This document shows positions 48,509 to 48,576 of a DNA stretch of 48,576 nt, one piece after another. Numbering within the stretch: the first letter of the stretch is position 1; every line of letters starts with the position of its first letter. The position numbers and the translations under genes were made by a program. The notes beneath the pieces are model-generated. The model did no database searches. It was not told where the DNA came from and saw nothing but the letters and a program-made list of their open reading frames with translations. Source of the DNA: Bacteroidota bacterium (lineage in GTDB: Bacteria > Bacteroidota > Bacteroidia > B-17B0 > Aurantibacillaceae); the NCBI GenBank assembly GCA_013816895.1, contig JACDDR010000018.1, forward strand, positions 1 to 48,576, given 5' to 3'.

Positions 48509-48576
48509 ATGATAAAATATAAAATTGAATTAAGCAAAATAGAACATGAGCATCTTATGGATATTGTTTCTAAGGG
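48509..48576 (+). CDS. Probable IS630-family transposase, N-terminal fragment
   Basis: 22 codons are visible from ATG 48509 to the window edge, reading MIKYKIELSKIEHEHLMDIV and then SK. The pattern (short basic start, 'I.LS..E...L..IV.KG') matches the N-terminal helix-turn-helix of IS630-type transposases, where the phrase is followed by a Ser/Ala-rich helix. It is too short for a firm family call; placement next to a truncated gene and a TA site supports it. Confidence 0.55.
   Translation, partial: MIKYKIELSKIEHEHLMDIVSK

Larger units (their letters stand above)
48452..48576 (+). mobile_element. Left end of a probable IS630-family insertion sequence (continues beyond window)
   Basis: The propeller gene breaks off at a TA dinucleotide (about 48451-48452), the target type of IS630 elements. 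The new sequence starts GTGTCATGTCAACTTG, a plausible terminal repeat, followed by a promoter and a transposase-like start. The right end and its inverted repeat lie outside the window, so element size and family are not proven. Confidence 0.6.

Overview
The window reads as chromosomal DNA from a member of the Bacteroidota. The evidence is: promoters of the TTTG-N19-TAnnTTTG type instead of -35/-10 boxes; secreted proteins ending in type IX secretion (T9SS) sorting domains; reg_prop/Y_Y_Y LytS-type kinases; TPR-SpoIIE phosphatases; GEVED and DUF5686 proteins; few recognisable Shine-Dalgarno sites; and A+T-rich intergenic DNA. I cannot place it below phylum with confidence.

Layout. 1-11 kb: a CocE-type secreted hydrolase (cut by the window edge), ftsK-lolA, a divergent PhoH ATPase, SAM hydroxide adenosyltransferase with a small ABM-domain protein, then a large propeller sensor kinase and its LytTR response regulator. 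11-17 kb (minus strand): a 1081-residue T9SS adhesin-like protein built from Ig-like repeats, three small or medium exported proteins and an M1 peptidase. 17-24.7 kb (plus strand): a compact cytochrome c maturation operon (ccmB-ccmC-ccmD-like-ccmE-ccmF) running into a DUF2520 protein, KdsC, a UbiA prenyltransferase and Maf. 24.7-33.8 kb: a TPR-SpoIIE phosphatase, a barrel-less TonB plug protein divergent from an ECF sigma factor/anti-sigma-like pair, then HlyD/MacA-like adaptor-tsaB-DUF5686 on the minus strand. 34-38.9 kb: SPATA20/YyaL-type thioredoxin-fold protein, a secreted unknown, a GyrI-like lipoprotein and a PLP aminotransferase. 39-43.7 kb (minus strand): a heptose/glycan operon gmhA - TPR-SpoIIE phosphatase - hddC-like - gmhB - glycosyltransferase. 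43.8-48.6 kb: two paralogous short ssb genes set in dense dispersed repeats, a small T9SS protein, and a beta-propeller T9SS protein whose 5' end is cut off by what looks like the left end of an IS630-type insertion sequence.

Themes. (1) Several genes start only 4-6 nt after a TAnnTTTG -7 element, so their mRNAs should be leaderless or nearly so; this fixes a GTG start for ccmB and moves the start of the SPATA20-like gene. (2) The Ccm system carries a Cys-type (CxxxY) CcmE with no CcmA/G/H nearby, resembling the variant described as System I*. (3) Two paralogous TPR-transmembrane-SpoIIE phosphatases occur, one embedded in the heptose operon. (4) The right end (43.7-48.6 kb) is a repeat-rich, mobile-element-affected zone.

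No CRISPR array, tRNA, rRNA or phage module was seen. The candidates closest to an undescribed system are the plug-only TonB protein/ECF sigma/TPR anti-sigma cassette and the phosphatase-containing heptose operon. Both are inferences from gene order.
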